A DNA stretch of 64,000 nucleotides from Pontibacterium granulatum (GTDB taxonomy: Bacteria > Pseudomonadota > Gammaproteobacteria > Pseudomonadales > Balneatricaceae): positions 180,164 through 244,163 of the forward strand of contig NZ_JASBRH010000005.1 in assembly GCF_029961155.1 (NCBI RefSeq). Reading direction: 5' to 3'. The notes under the pieces were generated by a model. It did not search any database. It had not been told where the DNA came from and saw only the letters and a list, made by a program, of their open reading frames with translations. Positions 1-7,707 of the stretch are shown in pieces; within the stretch, counting starts at the first letter, position 1, and every line of letters begins with the position of its first letter. The position numbers and the translations under genes were made by a program.

Positions 1-15
1 ATACAGTCCTGACAA

Positions 16-44
16 TGATCTGTATCCCGTAGCGGCGCGTAAAC
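16..44 (+). promoter_or_regulatory. ECF (RpoE/ChrR-type) promoter P1
   Basis: TGATCT (16-21), an 18-base spacer, then TAAAC (40-44). This matches the TGATC-N18-TAA form seen at three other places around the sigma/anti-sigma pair in this window. It lies about 50 bases before the first gene of the five-gene operon, so that operon is probably a target of the ECF sigma factor at 7704. No expression evidence is available from sequence. Confidence 0.72.
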
Positions 45-95
45 CTGATTGTAAAAACAACATAAAAACCCGCCGCCGGGTACGGAGCTCACAGT

Positions 96-632
96 ATGTT
101 TTTCACCGGTCTAACACAGATTTTCTGGGTGAATCTGGTCGGATTTCAGATGGTGTGGTGGCTGAGTATTTTGGGGCGCGATACCACGCAAAGCATAATT
201 TTCCTGTTGCTTGTTATTCATCTGATGCTTCACGCACGTCCACGCCATGAACTAAAAGTGGTGATTATCTGCGGGATATTAGGGTACGCCATTGACACCG
301 CACTGACCTATGCCGGTGTATTCGTGTTCAAGGAGCACGGCGGAGGTGTTTACCTGCCGCCACTCTGGTTGTTACTGCTGTGGTTTGGGTTCTCCGCTAC
401 GTTGCGCCAGAGTCTGGTGTTCTTCGTTGATAAGCTGCCGCTTGCTTCGGTTTGTGGTGCGATTGCGGGGAGTCTGACCTATTTGGCCGCGGTCAATTTG
501 GGTGCCGTGCAATTGGGGTATTCAACGCACACATCCGCGTACTTGATTGCTGTGATTTGGGCCATTCTTTTCCCGTTTTTGGTGTGGCTAAGTGACCGTT
601 TGGGGGAGTTTCATGTCGTTAAGCATACCTAG
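96..632 (+). CDS. DUF2878 family integral membrane protein
   Basis: The 178-residue protein is almost entirely hydrophobic, with about five or six predicted membrane helices, and resembles the DUF2878 family of inner-membrane proteins of unknown biochemical role. A GGAG sits about 9 bases before the ATG. It is the first gene of a tight rightward operon and follows the P1 promoter. DUF2878 genes commonly travel with RpoE/ChrR-controlled lipid genes (DUF1365, FAD oxidoreductase, cyclopropane synthase-like), and all of these occur in this window. A role in membrane lipid adaptation under photo-oxidative stress is inferred from context only. Confidence 0.8.
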   Translation: MFFTGLTQIFWVNLVGFQMVWWLSILGRDTTQSIIFLLLVIHLMLHARPRHELKVVIICGILGYAIDTALTYAGVFVFKEHGGGVYLPPLWLLLLWFGFSATLRQSLVFFVDKLPLASVCGAIAGSLTYLAAVNLGAVQLGYSTHTSAYLIAVIWAILFPFLVWLSDRLGEFHVVKHT

Positions 633-1137
633 GGGTATGAGATTTTTGGCAACGTGCACAATTGTCTTAATGGTGTTCGGTAATAACGCACATGCACAAC
701 TAACCCCGCCAAACGACTACAAACAAGTAGGCGCGGCTAAGTTACGTGTGCTTTGGTTTGATATTTACGATGCCGAGTTAAGCAGTCCCGATGGTCGGTT
801 TTCACGTATCACAGGCCCACTTATGCTGAAACTGACCTATCTTAGAGATATTAAAAAGAAGAAATTGCTTGAGGAAACAGCGAACCAGTTACGTGCGATT
901 GAGCCGCCACGGGTTCAAATTTGGCTGAATCAATTGGAAAGGATCTGGCCGGAAATAAATCGGGGAGATCATCTTGCTTTCTATCTGGATGCGGAAGGAT
1001 TTGGGCATTTCTACTTCAATGAGCATTACGTCGGATCGATCAACGACGCGCGCTTCGGAAAAGCTTTTATAAGCATTTGGTTGGGCCAAAACAGCGACTA
1101 TCCGGAGCTCGCCAGAAAGCTGAGGGGGGAATCGTAA
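613..1137 (+). CDS. Chalcone isomerase-like periplasmic protein
   Basis: The product has an N-terminal signal peptide (hydrophobic stretch ending near AHA at about residue 28) followed by a bacterial chalcone-isomerase-like domain of about 145 residues. Related bacterial proteins lack proven isomerase activity and are thought to bind fatty acids or other lipids. The ATG at 613 lies inside the end of the upstream gene (overlap of 20 bases) and puts the signal sequence near the N-terminus; an in-frame ATG at 592 would add seven residues. The overlap indicates translational coupling in the P1 operon. A lipid-binding role is inferred from family and neighbours. Confidence 0.75.
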   Translation: MSLSIPRGMRFLATCTIVLMVFGNNAHAQLTPPNDYKQVGAAKLRVLWFDIYDAELSSPDGRFSRITGPLMLKLTYLRDIKKKKLLEETANQLRAIEPPRVQIWLNQLERIWPEINRGDHLAFYLDAEGFGHFYFNEHYVGSINDARFGKAFISIWLGQNSDYPELARKLRGES

Positions 1138-1138
1138 T

Positions 1139-1576
1139 ATGCTCACTCGTTTGGAAGCTTTCATCTCTGGAATGGTATTTTTGATGCCAGGGTTTACGAC
1201 GCCTATTAACACCATGCCTGAGGAGATGCCCGCGCATTGGACGCCTACACGCTATGTTGAACAGCTTTTGGGTAGCGGAAGGGATGACTTAAAGCTTTGT
1301 GCCAATCATCAGAATAGGGAAACCACAAACAAGCCATTCTCGGTTCGGCTGCCCATCGAAAGTGGAATGGGAGAGATCGTTCATAAAGACTGGCAGTATT
1401 TTATTCTCGATTCGACTACCGCCAGTAGTCTGAATTTCGGCGGACTAAGTACTCCACCTGAAGGACATCGTTGGCGTATCACCAAACGTTACATCACTGA
1501 TCATCATGGGCCCGGTGAGCATTGCCTAAACCCATTACAATCGCCTTGGATCAACAAACCCTCATATGTGATGTAG
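1139..1576 (+). CDS. Hypothetical protein in the ECF-regulated operon
   Basis: I do not recognise this 145-residue protein. It starts one base after the preceding stop codon, and a GGGGGGA ribosome-binding site lies within the end of the upstream gene, so it is clearly part of the operon. The N-terminus is mildly hydrophobic (LEAFISGMVFLMPGF) but not a convincing signal peptide. The body is soluble-looking, with two cysteines and several histidines near the C-terminus (DHHGPGEHC). No catalytic motif is evident. In related stress operons this position can be held by a DUF3833 lipoprotein, but this sequence has no lipobox and does not look like one. Confidence 0.6.
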   Translation: MLTRLEAFISGMVFLMPGFTTPINTMPEEMPAHWTPTRYVEQLLGSGRDDLKLCANHQNRETTNKPFSVRLPIESGMGEIVHKDWQYFILDSTTASSLNFGGLSTPPEGHRWRITKRYITDHHGPGEHCLNPLQSPWINKPSYVM

Positions 1577-1605
1577 CTGATCCAATCGTACCCGGCAGCG
1601 TATAA

Positions 1606-2409
1606 ATGGGTACTATGAAAAACAACTCCTCATCCTCAAAGCTTCCCTGGAAACGTACCTGGATTACGGGCGCGGGACGAGGTATAGGTGCGGCGTTGGC
1701 TCATGGACTGTGCTGGGCTGGCGTAGACGTATATGCTTCGGCGCGATCTGAAGACCAGTTGCAGCGCTTAAAGTCAGATCTCAGCGACGCGCCGGGTCGG
1801 ATTCATCCTTGCCCGCTAGATATCTGTGACATCGAACAGGTTGAACGTTTGGCTTCGGACTGGGACAACACTAATCTTTGGCCCGATCTGGTAGTCCTGA
1901 ATGCAGGAACACATGATCCTTTCCCGGCAGCGGACTTTACCGCGTTTCGTACCATGCAGCTGATCGAAACCAACGTCGGTGGTACTCTAAACTGTCTTGA
2001 GCCTGTTTTACGGCACTTCATGCAGCAAAACCATGGTCATATCGCCGTGATGGCTTCGGTTGCCGGATACCGGGGCTTGCCCACTGCGGCCGCGTATGGG
2101 GCCAGCAAAGCTGCACTGATTAATCTGTGTGAAGCATTGCACTTAGACCTTAAAGGAACAAACGTAAAACTTCAGATGATCTGCCCGGGCTTTGTACGCA
2201 CACCGCTTACCGACAAGAACGAGTTCAAGATGCCCGCACTGATGGAGCCGGAGGATGCTGCAGAACGCATTCTCGAAGGGTTATCCAGCAATCGTTTTGA
2301 GATCACCTTTCCTAAACGGTTCGTTTATTGGTTGAAGCTGCTTCGATTGTTACCGTACAACTGGTACTTTGGCCTTGTCGCAAAAGCTACCGGTACGGGA
2401 AAAGGGTGA
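1606..2409 (+). CDS. Short-chain dehydrogenase/reductase (SDR)
   Basis: Classical SDR features are visible: the nucleotide-binding TGAGRGIG near residue 21, an NAG motif in the central beta strand, a serine in the VMASVAG region and the catalytic YGASK. At 267 residues, with a hydrophobic C-terminal tail, the length suits the family. It probably oxidises or reduces a lipid-like alcohol or ketone with NAD(P); the substrate cannot be read from sequence. The start is uncertain: ATG at 1606 or ATG at 1615, neither with a strong Shine-Dalgarno. The stop codon overlaps the next start by one base, so translation is coupled. Confidence 0.85.
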   Translation: MGTMKNNSSSSKLPWKRTWITGAGRGIGAALAHGLCWAGVDVYASARSEDQLQRLKSDLSDAPGRIHPCPLDICDIEQVERLASDWDNTNLWPDLVVLNAGTHDPFPAADFTAFRTMQLIETNVGGTLNCLEPVLRHFMQQNHGHIAVMASVAGYRGLPTAAAYGASKAALINLCEALHLDLKGTNVKLQMICPGFVRTPLTDKNEFKMPALMEPEDAAERILEGLSSNRFEITFPKRFVYWLKLLRLLPYNWYFGLVAKATGTGKG

Positions 2410-2882
2410 TGGATACGATGGCAGAGACAACGATTACGCAAACCGAATCGGGGCCGTTGCATGCATACGCAGATACACTTGGATCGCTGAACGCGCATAA
2501 CCTCGCCTCATTAAGCGAGCAGCTGGCCGTCAATGTAGTATTTACCGATCCATTTCATCGTGTACAGGGTCGAGACCGGTTTATCACCATCATGGACGAT
2601 ATGTTCCAACGTCTCGATAACGTTGGATTCAAAATACACCAGGTCACTCCTAATCCGGCGCCAACGAGTGGCGGCTTTCTATACTGGACGTTTGCCGCTG
2701 AGAATAAGCTCACCGGTAGGTTCAGTTTTGAAGGCGTCAGCCGAATCGAAATGGATCAGCAGGGGCTGATATCACGCCATGAAGATTACTGGGACAGTGC
2801 CGAACTGTATCGACGCATCCCGGGACTTAAAGTGCTGTTTAATTGGTTGCGTAAACGCTCAGCGACCAGCATCGAACCTTAA
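2409..2882 (+). CDS. Nuclear transport factor 2-like (SnoaL-type) family protein
   Basis: The 157-residue product has the size and pattern of an NTF2/SnoaL cone-fold domain: an early helix (YADTLGSLNAHNLASLSE), the VFTDPFHRVQGRD segment and a C-terminal YWDSAELYRRIP. These folds act as small isomerases, hydrolases or binding domains; the substrate is unknown. The start overlaps the upstream SDR stop as TGATG. It is the last gene of the P1 operon, and pairing with an SDR is typical of ECF-controlled lipid-modification clusters. An in-frame start further upstream at 2328 would lie deep inside the SDR gene and is rejected. Confidence 0.75.
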   Translation: MDTMAETTITQTESGPLHAYADTLGSLNAHNLASLSEQLAVNVVFTDPFHRVQGRDRFITIMDDMFQRLDNVGFKIHQVTPNPAPTSGGFLYWTFAAENKLTGRFSFEGVSRIEMDQQGLISRHEDYWDSAELYRRIPGLKVLFNWLRKRSATSIEP

Positions 2883-2920
2883 AGGTTGAGCCCTCAGTGA
2901 AGTGAAACATGGGCCCGCAA

Positions 2921-3391
2921 TCACTTAGTCCAGTCATTCGATACACGTATGGCGATCACTTCTCCGCTGGCGCAACACCTGTTGTCACTGTACACGTCAC
3001 ACTCAACAACGATCTTTCGTTCATCTATTTCCTGCACCTCTGCATGCAGCTCAACTTCCTTATCAAGCCTGGAAGGGTGCTTGTAGCGTACTTTCAACTG
3101 ACCGGTGACATACCAGATCAATTCGCCGGTCCCGATCTTCCGTTCTTCCAATTGGTATGCCTTGGCGATTGCAGTGCAGATACAGTGGCAGTCAATCAGC
3201 GTGGCAATAATCCCGCCGTTGAGATATTCCTTGGGGCCCGCACTATGGTGGTGTGACGGCTGAAAATGACAGATTGAACGATTACGCTTGCTCCAGTAAC
3301 TTTTGATGCGAAGTCCGATATTGTTATGCGGCCCGCAACCAAAACAATGGTTATGAGGAATAAGATCCTGGAAAGCAGTGTGTTGTGACAT
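2921..3391 (-). CDS. PaaI-type hotdog-fold thioesterase
   Basis: The 156-residue protein shows the pattern of single-hotdog thioesterases: an N-terminal NHCFGCGP motif, then LNGGIIATLIDCHCICTA carrying the helix with the catalytic acidic residue, then strands ending near ASGEVIAIRV. It would hydrolyse acyl-CoA or a related thioester. A clear AGGAGG lies 7 bases before the ATG. The gene is convergent with the P1 operon (39 bases between stops) and appears monocistronic. The C-rich N-terminal motif (HCFGCG) is common in the YiiD/4HBT-like subgroup. The physiological substrate is unknown. Confidence 0.8.
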   Translation of the reverse strand: MSQHTAFQDLIPHNHCFGCGPHNNIGLRIKSYWSKRNRSICHFQPSHHHSAGPKEYLNGGIIATLIDCHCICTAIAKAYQLEERKIGTGELIWYVTGQLKVRYKHPSRLDKEVELHAEVQEIDERKIVVECDVYSDNRCCASGEVIAIRVSNDWTK

Positions 3392-3595
3392 GATACGCCT
3401 CCTGGTGACGAACGCAGCGGAGGCTTGAGCTGATTGAGTGCAGCGCGCTCTCCATGAGAGGCTTGCAGTTTGATACTGACAAGAAGTTCAATAGCGCAGC
3501 AGGACCGCTGCATCGCGTGTTAACTGCCTTAAAGTATGGATCAGCCCGCCGGTAACCACTAGCTGCAGGCTTAACAACAGTATTGGAATAACCCG

Positions 3596-4075
3596 ATGTC
3601 ATCTCTACCCGCTATCAGAGCCTATCAATCCAACGATGCCCACGCGATCGCAGACCTGTTTCACAACGCGGTACATGGCATCGATTCCAGTACATACTCT
3701 GAAGCTCAGAAAGAGGCCTGGGCGCCGACACCGCCGGACTATGCCGATTGGCAGGCCAGGCTTGAGGAAACAAACCCCTTTGTCGCAACACTGGACAATC
3801 AAATTGTTGGCTTTGTGGAGCTTTCAGCGGATGGGCATATCGACTGTTTCTATGTTCACCGTGATCACCAACGCAAAGGGATTGCTCAGGCGCTGTTTGG
3901 ACATCTATTCGCTGTGGCTAAGAGAAACGGGATTTCCCGCCTGTATGTGGAAGCGAGTAAGGTGGCGAAACCGTTTTTTCGGAAAAACGGTTTCGTGGTG
4001 ATGTCTGAAAATCAGGTAGAGCGAAGAGGGCAGGTGTTAGTGAATTTCAGTATGGAGCTTGATTTAGAAGAGTGA
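3596..4075 (+). CDS. GNAT family N-acetyltransferase
   Basis: A 159-residue GNAT domain with the acetyl-CoA binding motif A pattern HRDHQRKGIAQALFGHL and the preceding strand HIDCFYVH. The C-terminal KPFFRKNGF segment is typical of YafP/ElaA-like small acetyltransferases. It would transfer an acetyl group from acetyl-CoA to an amine of unknown identity. The ribosome-binding site is weak. It faces the leftward lipid operon, with about 100 bases of hairpin-forming sequence between the stops. Confidence 0.82.
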   Translation: MSSLPAIRAYQSNDAHAIADLFHNAVHGIDSSTYSEAQKEAWAPTPPDYADWQARLEETNPFVATLDNQIVGFVELSADGHIDCFYVHRDHQRKGIAQALFGHLFAVAKRNGISRLYVEASKVAKPFFRKNGFVVMSENQVERRGQVLVNFSMELDLEE

Positions 4076-4173
4076 TTAATAAGTATCTTGGTCGGCACCC
4101 TAAAGGGCATAAAAGCCCGCTGCCACAGAATCGTGCTTGTTGCAGCCCGCTCCGCGGTCGACCCTTAGGAGGT
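4076..4173. repeat. Degenerate REP-like hairpin segment between convergent genes
   Basis: The segment carries GGCACCCTAAAGGGC, close to the second half of the double-hairpin repeat found at 17977, 24674 and 38187, followed by GCCCGCTGCC. It may be a decayed copy, and the GGGC/GCCC hairpin could also serve as a terminator for the converging genes. The second half of the segment has TTGCAGCCCGCTCCGCGGTC, resembling a hairpin at about 24625. The match is partial. Confidence 0.35.
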
Positions 4174-5400
4174 TCAAGCCTTAGCCAAACTCAACTTATA
4201 CAGCCCAACGTTGATTGATCCACTATCAAACCCGCCTTCGCAGTACGCGAGGTAATAGCGCCACAAACGGTAGAATCGGTCGTCAAACCCCAACGGCTTA
4301 ATTGCATCCCAACGCGCTTCAAACGCATCACGCCATCGCCGCAGTGTCTCGGCGTAGTCCGGGCCAAACAGCAGTTTTGCCTGCAGTTCAAATCCATGCT
4401 GATCAAATTTCTGCTGTAGTGCCTCAATACTCGGCAACATGCCACCTGGGAACACGTAACGCTGAATGAAGTCAGCATTCTTTCGGTAACTATGGAAGCG
4501 TTCGTCGTCGATCGTGATGATCTGCAACACCACGTTACCACCTGGCTTGAGGATACGCTGCAACGTCTGGAAGTAGGTGTCCCAGTGTGCTTCGCCGACC
4601 GCCTCAAACATCTCAATTGAAACAATTCCATCGTATCGATGTACCAGATCTCTGTAGTCGGTCAGGCTCAGACTAACCTGATCACTCAATCCGGCGGCTG
4701 TTATGCGGCTTTTAGCCCAGAATAATTGTTCCTGCGACAGGGTGACACCGTGCACGCGCAGCGCTTTATCTTTTGCGGCCTGTTCAGCAAAACCACCCCA
4801 GCCACAGCCGATCTCTGCAATATGCGCATTGGGTTGTGCGTCCAGCATGTCCAGGATGCGTGCATTCTTGTTGTGCTGTGCTTCTTGAAGTGTCTGATGG
4901 GGAGACTCGAACAACGCAGCCGAATACGTCATGCCCGGATCAAGCCACTCTTTGTAGAAATTGTTGCCCAGATCGTAATGGGCAGCGATATTGCGTCGAC
5001 TGCCTTTTTTGCTGTTATCCCGGCGCCAGTGATAGAGATTGTGCAGGATTTGGGTGAAGAAGCTCGCCTTAGCAATGGACGAAAGAGACGTTTCGTATCC
5101 AAGAGCCCAGTTTACGAGCGCGGTAAGATCCGGACTGTCCCATTCACCGGCCAGATAACTCTCTGACCAGCCGTTGATACCACCGAATAACAGGCGCACC
5201 AGCGGGCGATAAGTATGCAGCGTTACCGACGCATTTGGTTTTCCTTGGCCGAAGGCACACTGAACGCCACTTGGCAGCTGAAGCTGGAGTTTGCCGGTAT
5301 TGCCATCAAGCCGTTTCCGAAGAAAGCTGATTAGCTGCTGTTCCAAAAACGATGGTGGTTGAACCGGGTTGGTATCGCGTGCGCAGTTAATGGCTTTCAT
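4174..5400 (-). CDS. Cyclopropane-fatty-acyl-phospholipid synthase-like methyltransferase
   Basis: A SAM-dependent methyltransferase of the Cfa family (408 residues from the ATG at 5400, which has GGAG 9 bases upstream; an ATG at 5421 would add seven residues). The SAM motif IAEIGCGWGGFAEQA and the family segment YDLGNNFYKEWLDPGMTYS are present. Canonical Cfa enzymes have YSC after this segment and a histidine after the VLL strand; here the segments read YSAALF and VVLQIITID, so the bicarbonate-site Cys and His appear to be missing. It is the last gene of the leftward ECF-controlled operon and overlaps DUF1365 by 14 bases. It may methylate unsaturated acyl chains without making a cyclopropane ring. 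Confidence 0.85.
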   Translation of the reverse strand: MKAINCARDTNPVQPPSFLEQQLISFLRKRLDGNTGKLQLQLPSGVQCAFGQGKPNASVTLHTYRPLVRLLFGGINGWSESYLAGEWDSPDLTALVNWALGYETSLSSIAKASFFTQILHNLYHWRRDNSKKGSRRNIAAHYDLGNNFYKEWLDPGMTYSAALFESPHQTLQEAQHNKNARILDMLDAQPNAHIAEIGCGWGGFAEQAAKDKALRVHGVTLSQEQLFWAKSRITAAGLSDQVSLSLTDYRDLVHRYDGIVSIEMFEAVGEAHWDTYFQTLQRILKPGGNVVLQIITIDDERFHSYRKNADFIQRYVFPGGMLPSIEALQQKFDQHGFELQAKLLFGPDYAETLRRWRDAFEARWDAIKPLGFDDRFYRLWRYYLAYCEGGFDSGSINVGLYKLSLAKA

Positions 5401-6193
5401 GGTGGAATTCTCCGTGTTCATCCTGCCAGCTAATGCTGTACTTGTTGCCTTCAGCGCGGGGCTGAATTTTCACTTTCTTACGCCATAGACGTAACGCTTC
5501 CCAATGGATGGCGGTAATCACTTTTAGCGTCATCAGCGGGTAGGTAAGAAAGGCTTTCAGAAGGCTCTTATCAGTCAGGCCACTGCGTTTACCGCCGAAT
5601 GTCGCGTGTAGGATTGCTTGACCGCTGATCTGATCAGATTGCCGTATATTTACAGCAACCCGATCACCCGGCGGTTTAATGCGGAAGCTGTAACCCGTAT
5701 CCATCGGCATGAACGGACTCACATACATCTGCTTGTTGCACTTGTGGCGGACATGCCCGGTTTCATCCAGATTTGCCGGTAGAAGATAGGTATGACGTTG
5801 ACCAAAGGTGTTGCTGACTTCGTATAGAATTACTTCCAGCAAGCCGTCAGCGTTGTAGCAGAAGTACACACTGAGTGGGTTAAACGTGTACCCCAGAACG
5901 CGGGGGTAACAGAGCAGTTTGATGTGGGCGGTTGCCGATTGGCATCCCCGTTCAGTGAGCAGCTTAGTGATCTGATCCCTCAGCGAGCCGCTGCCGGTAC
6001 CGTGATCTTTCTCGTGAAAAGAGAAAAGGTTAAACCGGTTTACCGAAAATAAACGGCATCGTTTCTGAAGAGCTTCAAACTCGTCCAAGTTCAGGCAGAT
6101 GGAAAACACCCGATAGACGAACCTATGTCGCTTGGGCGTGAAGCGGTGGTGCATCACCACCCCTTTGTACAGCGACGACGTTAGTTCACCCAT
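5387..6193 (-). CDS. DUF1365 family protein
   Basis: A 268-residue DUF1365 protein with the recognisable N-terminus SSLYKGVVMHHRFTPKRHRF and the central LGYTFNPLSVYFCYN segment. DUF1365 proteins are nearly always encoded between an FAD-dependent oxidoreductase and a Cfa-like methyltransferase, as here, and are thought to take part in fatty-acid modification; no activity is established to my knowledge. The ATG at 6193 overlaps the upstream stop by 8 bases. A longer reading frame extends upstream inside the oxidoreductase gene but is unlikely to be used. Confidence 0.88.
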   Translation of the reverse strand: MGELTSSLYKGVVMHHRFTPKRHRFVYRVFSICLNLDEFEALQKRCRLFSVNRFNLFSFHEKDHGTGSGSLRDQITKLLTERGCQSATAHIKLLCYPRVLGYTFNPLSVYFCYNADGLLEVILYEVSNTFGQRHTYLLPANLDETGHVRHKCNKQMYVSPFMPMDTGYSFRIKPPGDRVAVNIRQSDQISGQAILHATFGGKRSGLTDKSLLKAFLTYPLMTLKVITAIHWEALRLWRKKVKIQPRAEGNKYSISWQDEHGEFHHESH

Positions 6194-7565
6194 TTGCCTG
6201 TTCCTGCTGTGTAACTGGATTGGGCATATGAGAAGGGGCGGCCGGCTGCACATGAATTCGTGTGTTTGGCTCGTCAAGCACCCAAGGGCGCGGTATGCCG
6301 CCAAGCTGTTCCGCCACGGCAAGACCGGCCTGCAGGCCATCTTCGTGGAAACCATAGCCGAAATAAGCACCACAGAACCAGGTGTTCTGTTTCCCCTGCA
6401 GCGACCACAGCATTTTTTGATTCGCCAGTGCGTTCTTACCGAACTGCGGATGATCGTAGAAGAAGGTGCGCAAAATAGTGCCCTCTGCGGGTTCTCGCAG
6501 TGGATTGAGTGATACAAATAGTTGAGTCTCTGTATCCAGCGGCTGTAAGCGATTCATCCAGTAGCTGACCGATACCTCACTTTCACGGCCGTCACTGCGC
6601 TCAGCCATATAGTTCCAACTGGACCACACAGCGTCACGTTCCGGCATTAAAGATCGATCGGTGTGTAAGAATGCCTGATTGCGCAGGTAAGGGAACTGCC
6701 CCAGCAGATTGCGTTCATCCGCTGTCGGCGCCTCTAACAGCTTCAGAGCCTGATCTGAATGGCAAGCCAAAACAACGTCGTCAAAGAAGTCGCGACGACC
6801 GTGCATGTCCTCTATGATCACTTCGTTTTCACGCCGGATTATGCGATGGATCCGGCTGTTCAGGCGTATTTTTCCTTCCAGCTCCGCCCCTATCCTTTCA
6901 ACGTAGCAATGGCTACCTCCGATCACGGTGCGCCACTGAGGGCGGTCCTTTAACTGAACCAGACCGTGGTTCTGGCAGAAACGCATAAAGCTGCTGGCGG
7001 GGTAGTTAAGCATCTCGTCCACGGGTGTGGACCAGATTGCAGAACCCATTGGAAGCAGGTGGTCGTAGATAAATCGCTCACCGTAGCCGTGCTGTTTGAG
7101 CAAATCACCAAGTGTCAGGCTGTTGATGTCAGCTTGCGCAGCCATATTGGATGACTCTCGGTAAAAGCGAAGCAGATCACTGATCATGACCCAGAAGCCC
7201 GGCTTAAACAGGTTTCGCTTCTGAGCGAACACCCCGGACAGGCCGCTGCCGGAATATTCCAGGGCGCCGTTATTCATGGATACGGCGAACGACATATCTG
7301 TATCGCAGGTATCTACATTCAGTGTTTCGAAAAGATTCACCAGATTTGGATAGTTCACCGGATTGAAGACAATGAAGCCGGTGTCCACGTTGATTGTGTT
7401 ATCTGGAAGCTTGACTGTTACTGTGTTGGCATGACCGCCCAAACGATCATCTTTTTCGTAAAGGGTTACGTCATGTGCCTTGTTCAGTAACCAGGCACAG
7501 CCAAGTCCCGAAACACCTGATCCGACGACAGCGATTTTTCTGGGGCGTATAGCAGCGATGTTCAT
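6186..7565 (-). CDS. FAD-dependent amine oxidase-type oxidoreductase/desaturase-like
   Basis: The protein begins with a Rossmann FAD-binding motif (KIAVVGSGVSGLGCAWLL) and ends its FAD domain with WFCGAYFGYGFHEDGLQAG, the pattern of NAD(P)-binding/amine-oxidase-like flavoproteins related to phytoene desaturase. It heads the leftward operon with DUF1365 and a Cfa-like enzyme, a trio linked to modified membrane fatty acids in RpoE/ChrR regulons. Starts at ATG 7565 and ATG 7577 are both possible; 7565 leaves a leader of about 23 bases from the predicted promoter and has a weak GGA before it. The exact substrate (probably an acyl chain) is inferred. Confidence 0.85.
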   Translation of the reverse strand: MNIAAIRPRKIAVVGSGVSGLGCAWLLNKAHDVTLYEKDDRLGGHANTVTVKLPDNTINVDTGFIVFNPVNYPNLVNLFETLNVDTCDTDMSFAVSMNNGALEYSGSGLSGVFAQKRNLFKPGFWVMISDLLRFYRESSNMAAQADINSLTLGDLLKQHGYGERFIYDHLLPMGSAIWSTPVDEMLNYPASSFMRFCQNHGLVQLKDRPQWRTVIGGSHCYVERIGAELEGKIRLNSRIHRIIRRENEVIIEDMHGRRDFFDDVVLACHSDQALKLLEAPTADERNLLGQFPYLRNQAFLHTDRSLMPERDAVWSSWNYMAERSDGRESEVSVSYWMNRLQPLDTETQLFVSLNPLREPAEGTILRTFFYDHPQFGKNALANQKMLWSLQGKQNTWFCGAYFGYGFHEDGLQAGLAVAEQLGGIPRPWVLDEPNTRIHVQPAAPSHMPNPVTQQEQANG

Positions 7566-7594
7566 CTGATCGTCCATAATATTGAAGTTGATTC

Positions 7595-7624
7595 CTGTTA
7601 CGCAGCTGATTCGAGAAAGGATCA
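7595..7624 (-). promoter_or_regulatory. ECF promoter P2 for the FAD-DUF1365-Cfa operon
   Basis: On the minus strand TGATCC (7624-7619), 18 bases, TAACAG (7600-7595). It has the same form and spacing as P1, P3 and P4. The expected transcription start, near 7588, is just upstream of the oxidoreductase start codons. Confidence 0.7.
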
Positions 7625-7677
7625 CACAAAATTATTTGGAGCGGCAGGACTTTATATCTTTATAGTCACAATAAAGG

Positions 7678-7707
7678 TGATCTACCTGAGGAATACGTCC
7701 GTAATGG
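7678..7707 (+). promoter_or_regulatory. ECF promoter P3, possible autoregulatory promoter of the sigma factor
   Basis: TGATCT (7678-7683), 18 bases, TAATGG (7702-7707). The element fits the other promoters but its -10 overlaps the ATG at 7704. If it is real, the transcript would start near 7714 and translation would have to begin at the GTG at 7740 (AGGTGA just upstream). Confidence 0.5.

Noticed and set aside
3520..3545. Minus-strand TGATCC before the thioesterase gene as another ECF promoter
   Set aside because: The nearest TAAC lies 15, not 18, bases away.
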